DNA of 64,000 nt from an uncultured bacterium (GCA_943788505.1 CALSQR010000002.1:633213-697212), one strand, 5' to 3'. Numbered from the stretch's first letter, positions 45,879 to 53,737 are shown. Program-made: numbers and translations. The notes: a model not told the origin generated them from the letters alone.

Positions 45879-46177
45879 GAACTTAATGACTGCAAATTAC
45901 GGGTTCGATCACCTCCTTCTTAATGAGATTGTGACCAGGGCTCAACCGCAGCAAAACGAACGGTTGTGCACACACTACTCCAGAGCTTGGGGCGAATCGG
46001 CACAGAGGCCATTCTGTAAGTACTTAAAGGTGCCGATCACGATACACACTGAGTCAATTGCAATCAAGCTTGAGTACATAACAATCACGTATTGACTGTT
46101 TCTGATCGTTTTGCGTCTTATATAGGTGCAAAAGACTTTCAGCAGAAGTCTATATGCTCATACGAACATCAGCAGTC
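45879..46177. promoter_or_regulatory. Divergent control region of the glp locus
   Basis: 299 bp between the receptor operon (leftwards) and the glpR-like gene (rightwards). Features seen: an imperfect palindrome GCAAAAC-GAACG-GTTGTGC at 45951-45969, an inverted copy of its half (CGTTTTGC) at 46107-46114, a possible rightward -35 TTGACT (46092-46097) with a -10-like TATATA (46119-46124) at a long 21-bp spacing, and a full AAGGAGGTGATC on the minus strand (45918-45907). These are candidates for repressor operators and leader elements, found by eye. Confidence 0.45.
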
Positions 46178-46942
46178 ATGCAAAGTCCAGCAGAACGTCA
46201 CAATCATATCCTCAAAACATTACGGCAGCGAGGATTTGTTGCTGTTTACGACCTCCAAAAAGAGCTAAATGTATCCGAAGCTACGATACGGAGAGACCTC
46301 AGAAGTCTAGAAGGCCGAGATCTCCTTCATCGAACGCATGGTGGCGCCAACCCTCAAAGCCACTTATTATATGATCGCCCCATTTCTGAAAAGGCAAAAC
46401 GATACTCAGAAGAGAAAAAGCGCGTGGGCAGAACAGCCGCTGAAATGATTGAAAAGAATGACTCCATTATTCTTGCATCAGGCACAACCGTCCTTGAAGT
46501 CTCTCGGCATATCTCGCACAATGCTATAGTTACTGCCGTGACGGCCTGTGTTCATGCTGCTCTCGAACTTGTAGACCGGCCCGGTGTCGAGCTTATCCAG
46601 CTAGGGGGTATGGTTCGTGCCACCTCGACATCCGTTGTCGGGGCGAGCGCAGCAACAATGATGAATGCCATGTCTTGTCGAAAACTCTTCTTGGGAGTGG
46701 ACGGCTTGGACGTACACCATGGCCTAACAACATCAAGTCCCCTAGAGGCCCATCTAAACCAATGCATGATATCGGCCGCCCAAGAGGTAATTGTTGTGAC
46801 TGACCACTCAAAACTAAGTGTCCGGGGATTCAGCAAGATCTGCGCAATTGACCAAATCGATAAGATTATCACGGACAATCAGGCTCCTGCAGAAACGGTC
46901 CGCGCACTCGAGGACAGCGGGATCGAGGTAATCTGTGTCTAG
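46178..46942 (+). CDS. glpR: DeoR/GlpR-family transcriptional repressor
   Basis: A 254-residue regulator. N-terminal DeoR winged HTH (AERHNHILKTLRQRGFV; VYDLQKELNVSEATIRRDLRSLEGRDLLHRTHGG) is followed by the DeoR sensor domain (DSIILASGTTVLEVSRHI, GVDGLDVHHGLTTSSPLEAHLNQCMI, EVIVVTDHSKL). The sensor domain binds a sugar phosphate; in GlpR this is G3P. It is transcribed divergently from the operon carrying glpK, glpD, glpF and glpT, which makes it the probable repressor of that operon with G3P as inducer. ATG 46178 is preferred on family alignment; ATG 46154 adds 8 residues. Confidence 0.88.
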   Translation: MQSPAERHNHILKTLRQRGFVAVYDLQKELNVSEATIRRDLRSLEGRDLLHRTHGGANPQSHLLYDRPISEKAKRYSEEKKRVGRTAAEMIEKNDSIILASGTTVLEVSRHISHNAIVTAVTACVHAALELVDRPGVELIQLGGMVRATSTSVVGASAATMMNAMSCRKLFLGVDGLDVHHGLTTSSPLEAHLNQCMISAAQEVIVVTDHSKLSVRGFSKICAIDQIDKIITDNQAPAETVRALEDSGIEVICV

Positions 46943-46956
46943 CAGGGTTATTGCGA

Positions 46957-46998
46957 GAGCGCTCGCGGCATGCATACACCCTGCACGCAGGCGACCAG
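46957..46998 (+). pseudogene. Fragment of a phyH-family gene
   Basis: Reading the + strand here gives RSRHAYTLHAGDQ, the conserved 2OG-binding segment of the PhyH enzyme at 25186-26085 (RSRHAYTLHAVDQ). At DNA level 29 bp (46960-46988) are identical to 25957-25985, and 8 of the next 10 bases also match. No other part of the enzyme is present, so it is a remnant or a recombination scar. It begins 15 bp after the glpR stop, outside the glp locus. Confidence 0.75.
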
Positions 46999-47296
46999 AA
47001 TCCAGAGAATTCCGGCAACGCGATGTTTTTCGCTTTGAAGTGCTGCGGCTTTAAAAGCTGCAGAATTGATTTCAGTTCGTTTCATATCAGATACACAGCC
47101 TTTGTTTTCTTGATTCAATCATACGCCCTGATATCCAGTGCTAGATTCTGCACGAGCAAGATCGACCCCTTCCTGGGAAAATGCTCACACATTCGACCTG
47201 CGTAAATAGCCGCTCCCCTGTGCCCAAGTCCGGTTGGCGCAGATTTTTCCAAAGAGGGTGCGGGTATTGTGATTTACTTTGACTGGGCAAATTAGC
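46999..47296. other. Non-coding stretch between glpR and the S9 peptidase gene
   Basis: About 300 bp with no recognisable gene. A frame continuing from the phyH remnant to 47205 has no family likeness. No clear terminator was found for either glpR or the convergent peptidase gene. Confidence 0.6.
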
Positions 47297-49747
47297 TCAA
47301 TCGCCACTCGGACCATCAACCTCCATCACCCGCACTGGTGCATTCTTGACGTGCGTTTCAAGCCAGTTGTTGGTCTCCCACAGCATGTGGAGGAGGGATT
47401 CGCGGGCGCGATAGCCGTGTGATTCATGCGGCAGCATGACGAGGCGCGCGGTGGCACCGTTGCCTTTGAGGCCGTGGTAAAAACGCTCGCTCTGGATCGG
47501 GAAGGTACCCGAGTTGTTGTCCGCCATGCCGTGAATAAGCAGGATGGGCTCGTTGACCTTGTCGGCATGCATGAAGGGGCTCATCGCGAAGTAAATCTCG
47601 GGTGATTCCCAAAACGTGCGGGGCTCGGCTTGGAAACCGAATGGCGTCAAGGACCGATTGTAGGCGCCACTACGCGCAATACCAGCACGGAAAAGATCAG
47701 AGTGGGCCAACAGGTTGGCGGTCATAAAGGCTCCGTAGGAATGACCACCCACGGCCACTCTTTCTGGATCCACCACGCCGCGACGAACACCTTCGTTGAT
47801 CACCGCCTCAGCGCTCGTAACGAGCTGGCTGACGAACGTATCGTTGGGCTGTTCGTCTCCAAGACCTACGATTGGCATGGCAGCGCCGTCCATGACCGCA
47901 TATCCTTGTGTCACGTAGGGTACCGCGCCCCAGTAGGAAACGCGTTTGAACCGGTACGGTGACCCACTCACTTGACCCGCTGCATCAAGGCTCTTGAATT
48001 CGCGCGGGTATGCCCAGACGAGTGTCGGCAGCGGTCCATCGCGGTCTTTGTCATAGCCCGCCGGGAGATACAGGGTGGCAGTCAGCGGCACACCGTCTTC
48101 TCGCTCATAGGTGATCATCTCTTTCGACACTGCATCCATTTCTGGATATGGGTGCGCGAAATTGGTGACAGCCACAGATCCATCTTTTCCTTCTGTGCGA
48201 AGGAAATAATTCGGCGGTTCTGACGTGGATTCCCGCATCGTCAGATAGGTGCCTTTTTCCAAGTCTACCCATGCAAGAGGACGTTCGTAATACGGCGCTT
48301 CAGAGCGGAAAATCTCGGTCGTCTCGCCTGAAGACATGTTATATCGACGAAGGAACGGACGGTCTCCTTCGGGCGACGACCCGGTGCCTGTCAGGAAGAT
48401 CACATTCCCACCATCTTCCGTCATCAGCAAACGACGACCCGTTTCGTCGGTATCTGACATCGGCGATCCTGGATCGGCATAGCGATCCTCGTAGGAGTAA
48501 TCGAACACCGTCTGGATGGCGATACGCGTGCCGTTCGTCGGCACTTTGTACATCCTGAATTCGCGCGTGGGCGTCCACCGTTCACTGACAAGAGCATATC
48601 CTTCATCACTCCATTGCGTTCCTGCATAGCGAAGAGACAGTTCGATGAGCGTCATGGCCTCTCCGTCAAATGGCGCAGGCAGGATTTTCAGCGCGTCGCG
48701 ACGATCGGTTTCCAGGTTGCCATCTCCACCGTCAAGGGCTTCGACCCAAGCCAGCGTCGCATCGACATCTTGGCGCCATCCGATGCTTCGAATGCCCGTT
48801 GTAGTCGAGCCGAATCCCGTTGGCACGTTCTCCATGAGGGGCTGATCATCGATCAACCGAACCAGCGTTCCATCCGCGTTGAACACCTCGATCTTGTTCG
48901 GAAAACGGGAGTAAGGCACGAGGTAGGAGAAGGGACGATGGGTCGATTCCACCAAGATCATACTTCCATCCGGGGAGGGATCCATCGAATTGATCATCCC
49001 GGAAACTCCGAGATCTTGAGCGGCGCCATCAACACCAACCAAGAGAAGGTCAGATGACATTAGCCATTCAAAGACGTCTTCATCATAGGGTGTCGCAAGA
49101 AGGTCCTGATAGGTACGGACGGGGGCTGCCTCTCCATTGTTTTCCTGCACAACAGGTGTGGATGGAACGGCTGGCTCTTTCGGCATAGCGCCGCGGTCAG
49201 CAGCCGTAAATCGGCCTAAAATCTTATTTCCGTCAGGCATCCATGTAAACATCGAACCACCAACTCCATTGAGCGCACGGTCAACCAACCGGGTAGCTTC
49301 AGCCGTAGCAGGGTTCAGGGTCCACAGTTCAATACGATCATCGAAGGAGACGGAAAAGGCGTACTTGGAGCCATCGAGTGACCAGGACCCCGAGCCGATC
49401 AGCGCGCCGTCGGGTAGGCCGGTAACTGTCCGCTCCGATGCGCCATCGATACTCGTCAAGGTGAGGCGGATGTCGTATCCCGCACGACTCGGCCCATTGT
49501 TACGTGGGTTAATGCGCGTCCCGGCTAATCTTAGCTCCGGAGCTGCCATAAGAGCGATCGAAGGAAGGCCTTGGTCATGCTGCAGCAACATGGTTGAGCC
49601 GTCTGGGCTCAGAGAGACTGAAGGCGCGTTAGGCGCATCAACCAATGCCTGTAGTGCGTCATTCGGTACTTGGTAGCCATCCTGGGCAAAGGTGGAGGGA
49701 GCCATCAGGGCCAGAACAAGCAAAAACAAAGGCAGGAGGCGTTTCAT
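47297..49747 (-). CDS. Secreted S9-family prolyl oligopeptidase-type serine peptidase
   Basis: An 816-residue exported peptidase. Signal peptide MKRLLPLFLLVLALMAPSTFAQ starts at ATG 49747; the frame runs 12 codons further up without one. Residues about 40-530 form a beta-propeller that screens substrates. The alpha/beta-hydrolase domain has the nucleophile in VGGHSYGAFM (about residue 667), Asp in HGMADNNSGT (about 740) and His in PHESHGYRARES (about 774). Best fit is the glutamyl-peptidase/acylaminoacyl-like branch of S9. It probably degrades peptides in the periplasm. A CTAC-type 8-bp repeat lies upstream. Confidence 0.92.
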   Translation of the reverse strand: MKRLLPLFLLVLALMAPSTFAQDGYQVPNDALQALVDAPNAPSVSLSPDGSTMLLQHDQGLPSIALMAAPELRLAGTRINPRNNGPSRAGYDIRLTLTSIDGASERTVTGLPDGALIGSGSWSLDGSKYAFSVSFDDRIELWTLNPATAEATRLVDRALNGVGGSMFTWMPDGNKILGRFTAADRGAMPKEPAVPSTPVVQENNGEAAPVRTYQDLLATPYDEDVFEWLMSSDLLLVGVDGAAQDLGVSGMINSMDPSPDGSMILVESTHRPFSYLVPYSRFPNKIEVFNADGTLVRLIDDQPLMENVPTGFGSTTTGIRSIGWRQDVDATLAWVEALDGGDGNLETDRRDALKILPAPFDGEAMTLIELSLRYAGTQWSDEGYALVSERWTPTREFRMYKVPTNGTRIAIQTVFDYSYEDRYADPGSPMSDTDETGRRLLMTEDGGNVIFLTGTGSSPEGDRPFLRRYNMSSGETTEIFRSEAPYYERPLAWVDLEKGTYLTMRESTSEPPNYFLRTEGKDGSVAVTNFAHPYPEMDAVSKEMITYEREDGVPLTATLYLPAGYDKDRDGPLPTLVWAYPREFKSLDAAGQVSGSPYRFKRVSYWGAVPYVTQGYAVMDGAAMPIVGLGDEQPNDTFVSQLVTSAEAVINEGVRRGVVDPERVAVGGHSYGAFMTANLLAHSDLFRAGIARSGAYNRSLTPFGFQAEPRTFWESPEIYFAMSPFMHADKVNEPILLIHGMADNNSGTFPIQSERFYHGLKGNGATARLVMLPHESHGYRARESLLHMLWETNNWLETHVKNAPVRVMEVDGPSGD

Positions 49748-49830
49748 GGGGCAAACCAGATTCGTGTACACGGGAGAACCCATATATACTTCCGGTAGGT
49801 CGTCGGGTCAACCGGGATGGCTGCCTCGCG

Positions 49831-49862
49831 CTACAGGACTACAGGTCTACAGGGCTACGGCG
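49831..49862. repeat. 8-bp tandem repeat CTACAGGN
   Basis: CTACAGGA, CTACAGGT, CTACAGGG and CTACGGCG follow one another without gaps, in the space between the S9 peptidase start and the convergent end of a lipoprotein gene. The octamer period and the CTAC core match the reverse complement of the GCGGGGTA array at 26077. Confidence 0.8.
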
Positions 49863-49884
49863 CCACAGCTAGAACGCTGCCTGC

Positions 49885-50445
49885 CTACTTTCCTCGCAAT
49901 GCTTCTCGGTCACGAGACTGCATAAATCCAATGTTATGCAAGCCCTCCTCTTCAAACGAGGCGTGCAGATCTTTCAGGACCACGCGCGCAAGGCTTCCTC
50001 TTAAATAGCCAATCTTGCGCCGTTTGCCAGTGAAAAACTTCCTAAACGGGTGGATCATGAGCCGGACGTAATCCCCTCCGACGGGTGCCACCTCGAGTTC
50101 GACTTCAATCGAATAAATACCCCACTCTCGGAACTGGCGGGATTCGGCTGTCACCACATTATCCGTGATTGAGTCAATGACCGTCCAGCCAGCATTTTCA
50201 AGGCCTAGCCGGATGCGGTCCAGCAATTCGGCGTCATCCACAAAAGACTCATCCGCAGGTACGGTGTCCACATTCGAAGCGTTCGAAGCGTTAGAAGCGT
50301 TCGCATCGCCCACATCAACACTTCCTTCGTCCACAGCCGCTAGCCCCGGTTCCCGCACTTCATAATCCCGATACAGAGGGGACAAGGTCGGGCTACATCC
50401 GGCCAGAAAACTCGCTACAAGCAGTATGAATGGTAGGCGGTTCAC
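49885..50445 (-). CDS. Small lipoprotein of unknown function
   Basis: A 186-residue lipoprotein starting with GTG 50445 (VNRLPFILLVASFLAGC; Cys about 17). Residues 42-50 (NASNASNAS) come from a 9-bp tandem repeat; the rest has an alpha-beta look (LLDRIRLGLENAGWTV, then EVELEVAPVGGDYVRLMIHPFRK). I do not recognise a family. The GTG overlaps the stop of the upstream lipoprotein gene (GTGA), so the two are coupled and may work together. Confidence 0.72.
   Translation of the reverse strand: MNRLPFILLVASFLAGCSPTLSPLYRDYEVREPGLAAVDEGSVDVGDANASNASNASNVDTVPADESFVDDAELLDRIRLGLENAGWTVIDSITDNVVTAESRQFREWGIYSIEVELEVAPVGGDYVRLMIHPFRKFFTGKRRKIGYLRGSLARVVLKDLHASFEEEGLHNIGFMQSRDREALRGK
50273..50308. repeat. 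9-bp tandem repeat in a lipoprotein gene
   Basis: TTCGAAGCG at 50273-50281 and 50282-50290, TTAGAAGCG at 50291-50299, and a diverged TTCGCATCG at 50300-50308. It encodes the repeated Asn-Ala-Ser in the linker behind the lipobox. The period of nine keeps the frame. Confidence 0.85.
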
Positions 50446-50924
50446 TGAGCATCCCACGATACTGTCACAGATCCAGGGGTTGAATCCACGGGATGTAGAT
50501 GCATGATAAAGGGGGTATCCAACCATTCGACGAGTGGACTCGCGTCAATAAGTAGCGTCTCAGTTAACCATGCTTCGCACAGGTCACCGTTTCCATCGTG
50601 GACAGCATACACCGAGAGCTGTGGTGGTATGGAACGGGTAACCGCCTCAGCAGCGTAGAGCCGAAAATCATGATCAGCGCATCCTCCACTAAAGTAAACG
50701 TTCATCTCAAGTTGGTTGCCTATAAACCGCGCACTTTTGATAGCAAAGGCATCTCCTTGGAGTTCGGTTAGCTCAAATCCGCCGATTTGAAGCTTCTCGC
50801 TGCCGGCCGGTAGATCATTTGACTGCAACGACTCGCTATCGCAACCAGCCGCCGCGAAAACCAGGATCACAGCAATAACTGCGATCGGTACCAGTCGGCG
50901 AAAATGGACAACAATTTTATGCAT
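50442..50924 (-). CDS. Small lipoprotein of unknown function
   Basis: A 160-residue lipoprotein (ATG 50924; hydrophobic helix then lipobox AAAGC, Cys about 27). The mature part is a beta-sandwich-like domain of about 120 residues with two later cysteines (FSGGCADHDF and GDLCEAWL) that could form a disulfide. No family recognised. Coupled to the next lipoprotein gene by GTGA. Confidence 0.72.
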   Translation of the reverse strand: MHKIVVHFRRLVPIAVIAVILVFAAAGCDSESLQSNDLPAGSEKLQIGGFELTELQGDAFAIKSARFIGNQLEMNVYFSGGCADHDFRLYAAEAVTRSIPPQLSVYAVHDGNGDLCEAWLTETLLIDASPLVEWLDTPFIMHLHPVDSTPGSVTVSWDAQ

Positions 50925-51102
50925 AGCTAACAATACTCAGTCTGAGCCTAGTAAGGACACATGGATACGCTACATAATCTACGATCCGACGGCCCGTCCA
51001 GAGTCCCGTACAAGGCAAACGGTTGAAGGGGCTTGGTCAACCGTTGTGAACGTCGGATCTACAGCGAGAAGCACGTACCGGATCTGCAAACTCTGATCAA
51101 AA

Positions 51103-51909
51103 TCAGCCCGCGACAGCAGATGAAGGCGAACCGACTGTGCGCTTGAGGAAGTCAAGGTAGATGCCGTTGAAACCCTCGGGTTGTTCCATCATGGGCACGT
51201 GTCCACATTCGTCCAGCCAGCGAAGTTCAGCTCCCGTGATCCCTTCGTTTAATGTCTTAGCGACATCGGGCGGCGTGATTTCATCCTGCTTTCCCCATAC
51301 CAAGAGCGTCGGAGCCTTGATCTTGTACAGATCTGCCTTAATCGACCCTTTTTCAACGGCGCGCGCGAACTTGATGAGTCGAATGGCCTTTTCACGGTTC
51401 GTGATGATCTCGATGATGTCATCCAGAAGCTCATCGGTCACGTGCGAGGGATCAAAGAAGGTCTTTTCGACGCGAGGACGCAGGTAATTCTTGTCATTGC
51501 GTCGCATAACAGACGATGACATCTCTACTTCGTAAATGCCGGACGCGCCAGATAAAACGAGCGCTTCCACGCGCTCCGGGAATTGCATCGCGTAGAGAGC
51601 AGCAATGTGACCACCGAAGGAGTTCCCCGTGACAACAGCCTTTTCAAGCCCCGCTAAATTCGTGAAACGCAACACGAAATCCACGATGCCTTGGAGGTTA
51701 GCGTCCCTGAGCTTCACTGAATACATCGGAAGAACCGGGCAGACGATGCGGTATCCAGCTGCTGCGACCGCAGGAATCAACTTCTCCCAATTCTCGATAG
51801 TACCCATCATGCCGTGAAGCAAGAGAATGGGCGTGCCACCACATTCAGCGCCGGCCTCCGCATATGGGATTCCGTCGATCTCCTTCATTTCGTACGAACT
51901 GCCAGCCAT
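51103..51909 (-). CDS. Alpha/beta hydrolase
   Basis: A 268-residue serine hydrolase. Oxyanion block LLLHGMMGTIENW, nucleophile elbow TGNSFGGHIA, acid in VWGKQDEITPP and His in DECGHVPMMEQPEGF; cap domain in between (about 125-190). Substrate unknown; the look is that of ester or C-C bond hydrolases such as MhpC-like proteins. ATG 51909 gives a normal family length; the frame is open for a further 46 codons to 52047, with another ATG at 52029, but that part is Arg/Ser-rich and does not look like the family. No signal peptide. Confidence 0.88.
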   Translation of the reverse strand: MAGSSYEMKEIDGIPYAEAGAECGGTPILLLHGMMGTIENWEKLIPAVAAAGYRIVCPVLPMYSVKLRDANLQGIVDFVLRFTNLAGLEKAVVTGNSFGGHIAALYAMQFPERVEALVLSGASGIYEVEMSSSVMRRNDKNYLRPRVEKTFFDPSHVTDELLDDIIEIITNREKAIRLIKFARAVEKGSIKADLYKIKAPTLLVWGKQDEITPPDVAKTLNEGITGAELRWLDECGHVPMMEQPEGFNGIYLDFLKRTVGSPSSAVAG

Positions 51910-52271
51910 AAGCCGTTCCGAGTTTGCCTCGAAGGTATCCCTCCGAAAGCGTGTGCGTTCCGATGTCTGCCGCAGCGACGATGAGTTCGCCTCGTACCAC
52001 TGTAAGACCCTAAAGCGGACAGTAGTCATGCCTCGCTCAGGTCTCAACGGTAGACAGGATGTAAAAAATAGGTGATGGATGATTCAATCGCTCCGTATTC
52101 GCGCTGACTCATGCACATTTTGCGAGTTTAACCATCAAATGCGTCTTTTCTTCAAACAAGATCGACTCTTTGACCGCCCCGGCAGTTGCAGCAGGTGACG
52201 CAAGACCGTATTTTAGGTGTTCTGGCCTAGTTCCGAATGGACGGGTGGGCCGTAACCAGACAGTGAATACT
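51910..52271. other. Region between the hydrolase and the ribosomal microprotein gene
   Basis: 362 bp between divergent genes. It may include an N-terminal extension of the hydrolase (up to 52047). The remaining 220 bp holds no recognisable gene and must carry promoters for both sides; none was identified. Confidence 0.45.
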
Positions 52272-52367
52272 ATGCCCTGCGGTCGCAAACGTAAACGTCA
52301 TAAGATTGCCACGCACAAACGCAAAAAGCGTTTGCGCAAGAATCGGCACAAGAAGAAAGGGAAGTAG
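52272..52367 (+). CDS. AURKAIP1/COX24-domain small ribosomal protein (31 residues)
   Basis: A 31-residue, extremely basic protein: MPCGRKRKRHKIATHKRKK, then RLRKNRHKKKGK. This is the conserved AURKAIP1/COX24 (mS38/bS22-like) domain known as a small-subunit ribosome-associated protein in mitochondria and, as a stand-alone microprotein, in Bacteroidota. ATG 52272 is chosen because the conserved block starts there; an open frame reaching back to 52170 is not conserved-looking. A perfect hairpin follows the stop. Confidence 0.88.
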   Translation: MPCGRKRKRHKIATHKRKKRLRKNRHKKKGK

Positions 52368-52382
52368 TTTGACATGGTTTGC

Positions 52383-52412
52383 GGCCGGCTTCACGTATTC
52401 GTGAAGCCGGCC
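52383..52412 (+). terminator. Perfect 13-bp hairpin after the microprotein gene
   Basis: GGCCGGCTTCACG (52383-52395) and CGTGAAGCCGGCC (52400-52412) flank a TATT loop, 15 bp beyond the stop. No T-run follows. It is the likely transcript end of the microprotein gene. Confidence 0.75.
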
Positions 52413-52531
52413 AGCATGCACCTTGCCAATATTTCTCTAGAGTTCGGAGTTTTTCCGAAACTGCTTCAGACTGCCTGCGGTACAAGTGCCGTGGGCTTTT
52501 TTGTCGATACCAACTTTTCTGGAGGCGCATC

Positions 52532-52855
52532 ATGAGAGACAATTCTACGGGAAAAGCAATCAGGACCGGTTCCTGGGGATTACTCATCGGAGCAGCCGCG
52601 GGGTTTGCCCTCGGTGTGCTATTTGCTCCTGAAGAAGGGAAAAAGCTGCGCCGAAAAGTCGCCTACCAGTTGGACAACTTGGGCGGCACAGTTGCTGATC
52701 TGATCGACCAAGCCATCGGTGAGGAAGGTGAATCAGGCGAGGCACGAAAAGAAGCTGATGCGCTCGTCAAGGATGCGCGCGAAAAGGCCGATGTCATTCG
52801 TAATGACATTGATGCCCTGCTGGATGAAATCCGCCAGCAGCCTTCTGAAGGCTGA
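52532..52855 (+). CDS. YtxH-domain membrane protein
   Basis: A 107-residue protein. Residues 14-32 form a glycine-rich membrane helix (WGLLIGAAAGFALGVLFAPEEGKKLRRK), the standard YtxH/gas-vesicle-like start. The rest is a long charged helix or coiled coil. YtxH proteins are general-stress proteins of unknown mechanism. A real Shine-Dalgarno, GGAGG (52521-52525), sits 6 nt before the ATG at 52532, unusual in this window. It lies 3 bp upstream of yaaA and is likely cotranscribed. Confidence 0.88.
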   Translation: MRDNSTGKAIRTGSWGLLIGAAAGFALGVLFAPEEGKKLRRKVAYQLDNLGGTVADLIDQAIGEEGESGEARKEADALVKDAREKADVIRNDIDALLDEIRQQPSEG

Positions 52856-52858
52856 CTC

Positions 52859-53680
52859 ATGCCGAATTTCACGATCCTGCTCCCCCCTGCCGAAGGAAAA
52901 CAGGACGGAGGTAATCCCTTCGCTCCTGACATGTTCGATTACCGCACATCGAATACGTTCAACTACTTCCACCAGTTGAATCCGGAGCGCCGCAAACTCA
53001 TTGACCACCTGCAAAGCGTGATCAAAGGCGGCGAGCACGATCTAGAAGCACTCTTTGGCGTAAAGGACGACAACCTTGAGAAGGCTATTCAGGACAATCT
53101 GAACATCTACAAGGCACCCTTGATTTCTGCGCTGGACCGCTACTCTCCTGGTGTAATGTATCAGGCTATGGATTTCCCAGGCCTACCCACAGGAGCCCAG
53201 CGACGCCTCCTCGAAGAAGGTATCATCTTTTCAGGCATTTTCGGCCTCTTGCGTCCGGACGACCTGATTCCGATGTATAAGTTGAAGATGGATGCCAATT
53301 TGCCTGGCATTGGCAAGATATCCGCTTTTTGGCGCGAAGGCGTCAGCAAAGCATTGAACGACACCGTCACGGGTCGCTTCGTGTGGAATTTCCTCCCAGG
53401 TGTCCATGAGGACGCATGGAAGAATGAAGTGACCTATGAGGCTATGGTTAAGGTCAAGTTCTTCAAGCGAATCCGCAAAAGCGGCGAGCTACAAGCGGTT
53501 ACTCACGGCGTGAAGCCGCTTCGGGGTAAATTGGTGAACTACATCGTGAAGGAAACGATCGAAGATCTGGAGATGCTACTTGAGTGGAAGCACCCGGACG
53601 GTTACCGAATGGATGAGTCCCTATCTTCTTTCGACGAAGACACCCGTATCCACGAATTGGTGATGGTCAAGCGAGGCTGA
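52859..53680 (+). CDS. yaaA: Peroxide stress protein YaaA (UPF0246)
   Basis: A 273-residue protein. Family blocks: ILLPPAEGKQDGG at the start, KAPLISALDRYSPGVMYQAMD, the core IIFSGIFGLLRPDDLIPMYKLKM, and FVWNFLPG. YaaA limits iron-driven DNA damage under hydrogen peroxide and has a DNA-binding helix-hairpin-helix-like fold. Paired here with a YtxH stress protein 3 bp upstream. Confidence 0.93.
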   Translation: MPNFTILLPPAEGKQDGGNPFAPDMFDYRTSNTFNYFHQLNPERRKLIDHLQSVIKGGEHDLEALFGVKDDNLEKAIQDNLNIYKAPLISALDRYSPGVMYQAMDFPGLPTGAQRRLLEEGIIFSGIFGLLRPDDLIPMYKLKMDANLPGIGKISAFWREGVSKALNDTVTGRFVWNFLPGVHEDAWKNEVTYEAMVKVKFFKRIRKSGELQAVTHGVKPLRGKLVNYIVKETIEDLEMLLEWKHPDGYRMDESLSSFDEDTRIHELVMVKRG

Positions 53681-53737
53681 TCAGAGTAACTGATCTTTCC
53701 TGTCGCCCGGCTTTCCACCTGAACTGACCGTTGTATC

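Noticed and set aside
46126-46374. 82-codon frame overlapping the start of glpR
   Set aside because: Different frame from the clear DeoR protein and no own features.
51910-52047. 46-residue N-terminal extension of the alpha/beta hydrolase
   Set aside because: Arg/Ser-rich and outside the normal family length; kept only as a possible alternative start.
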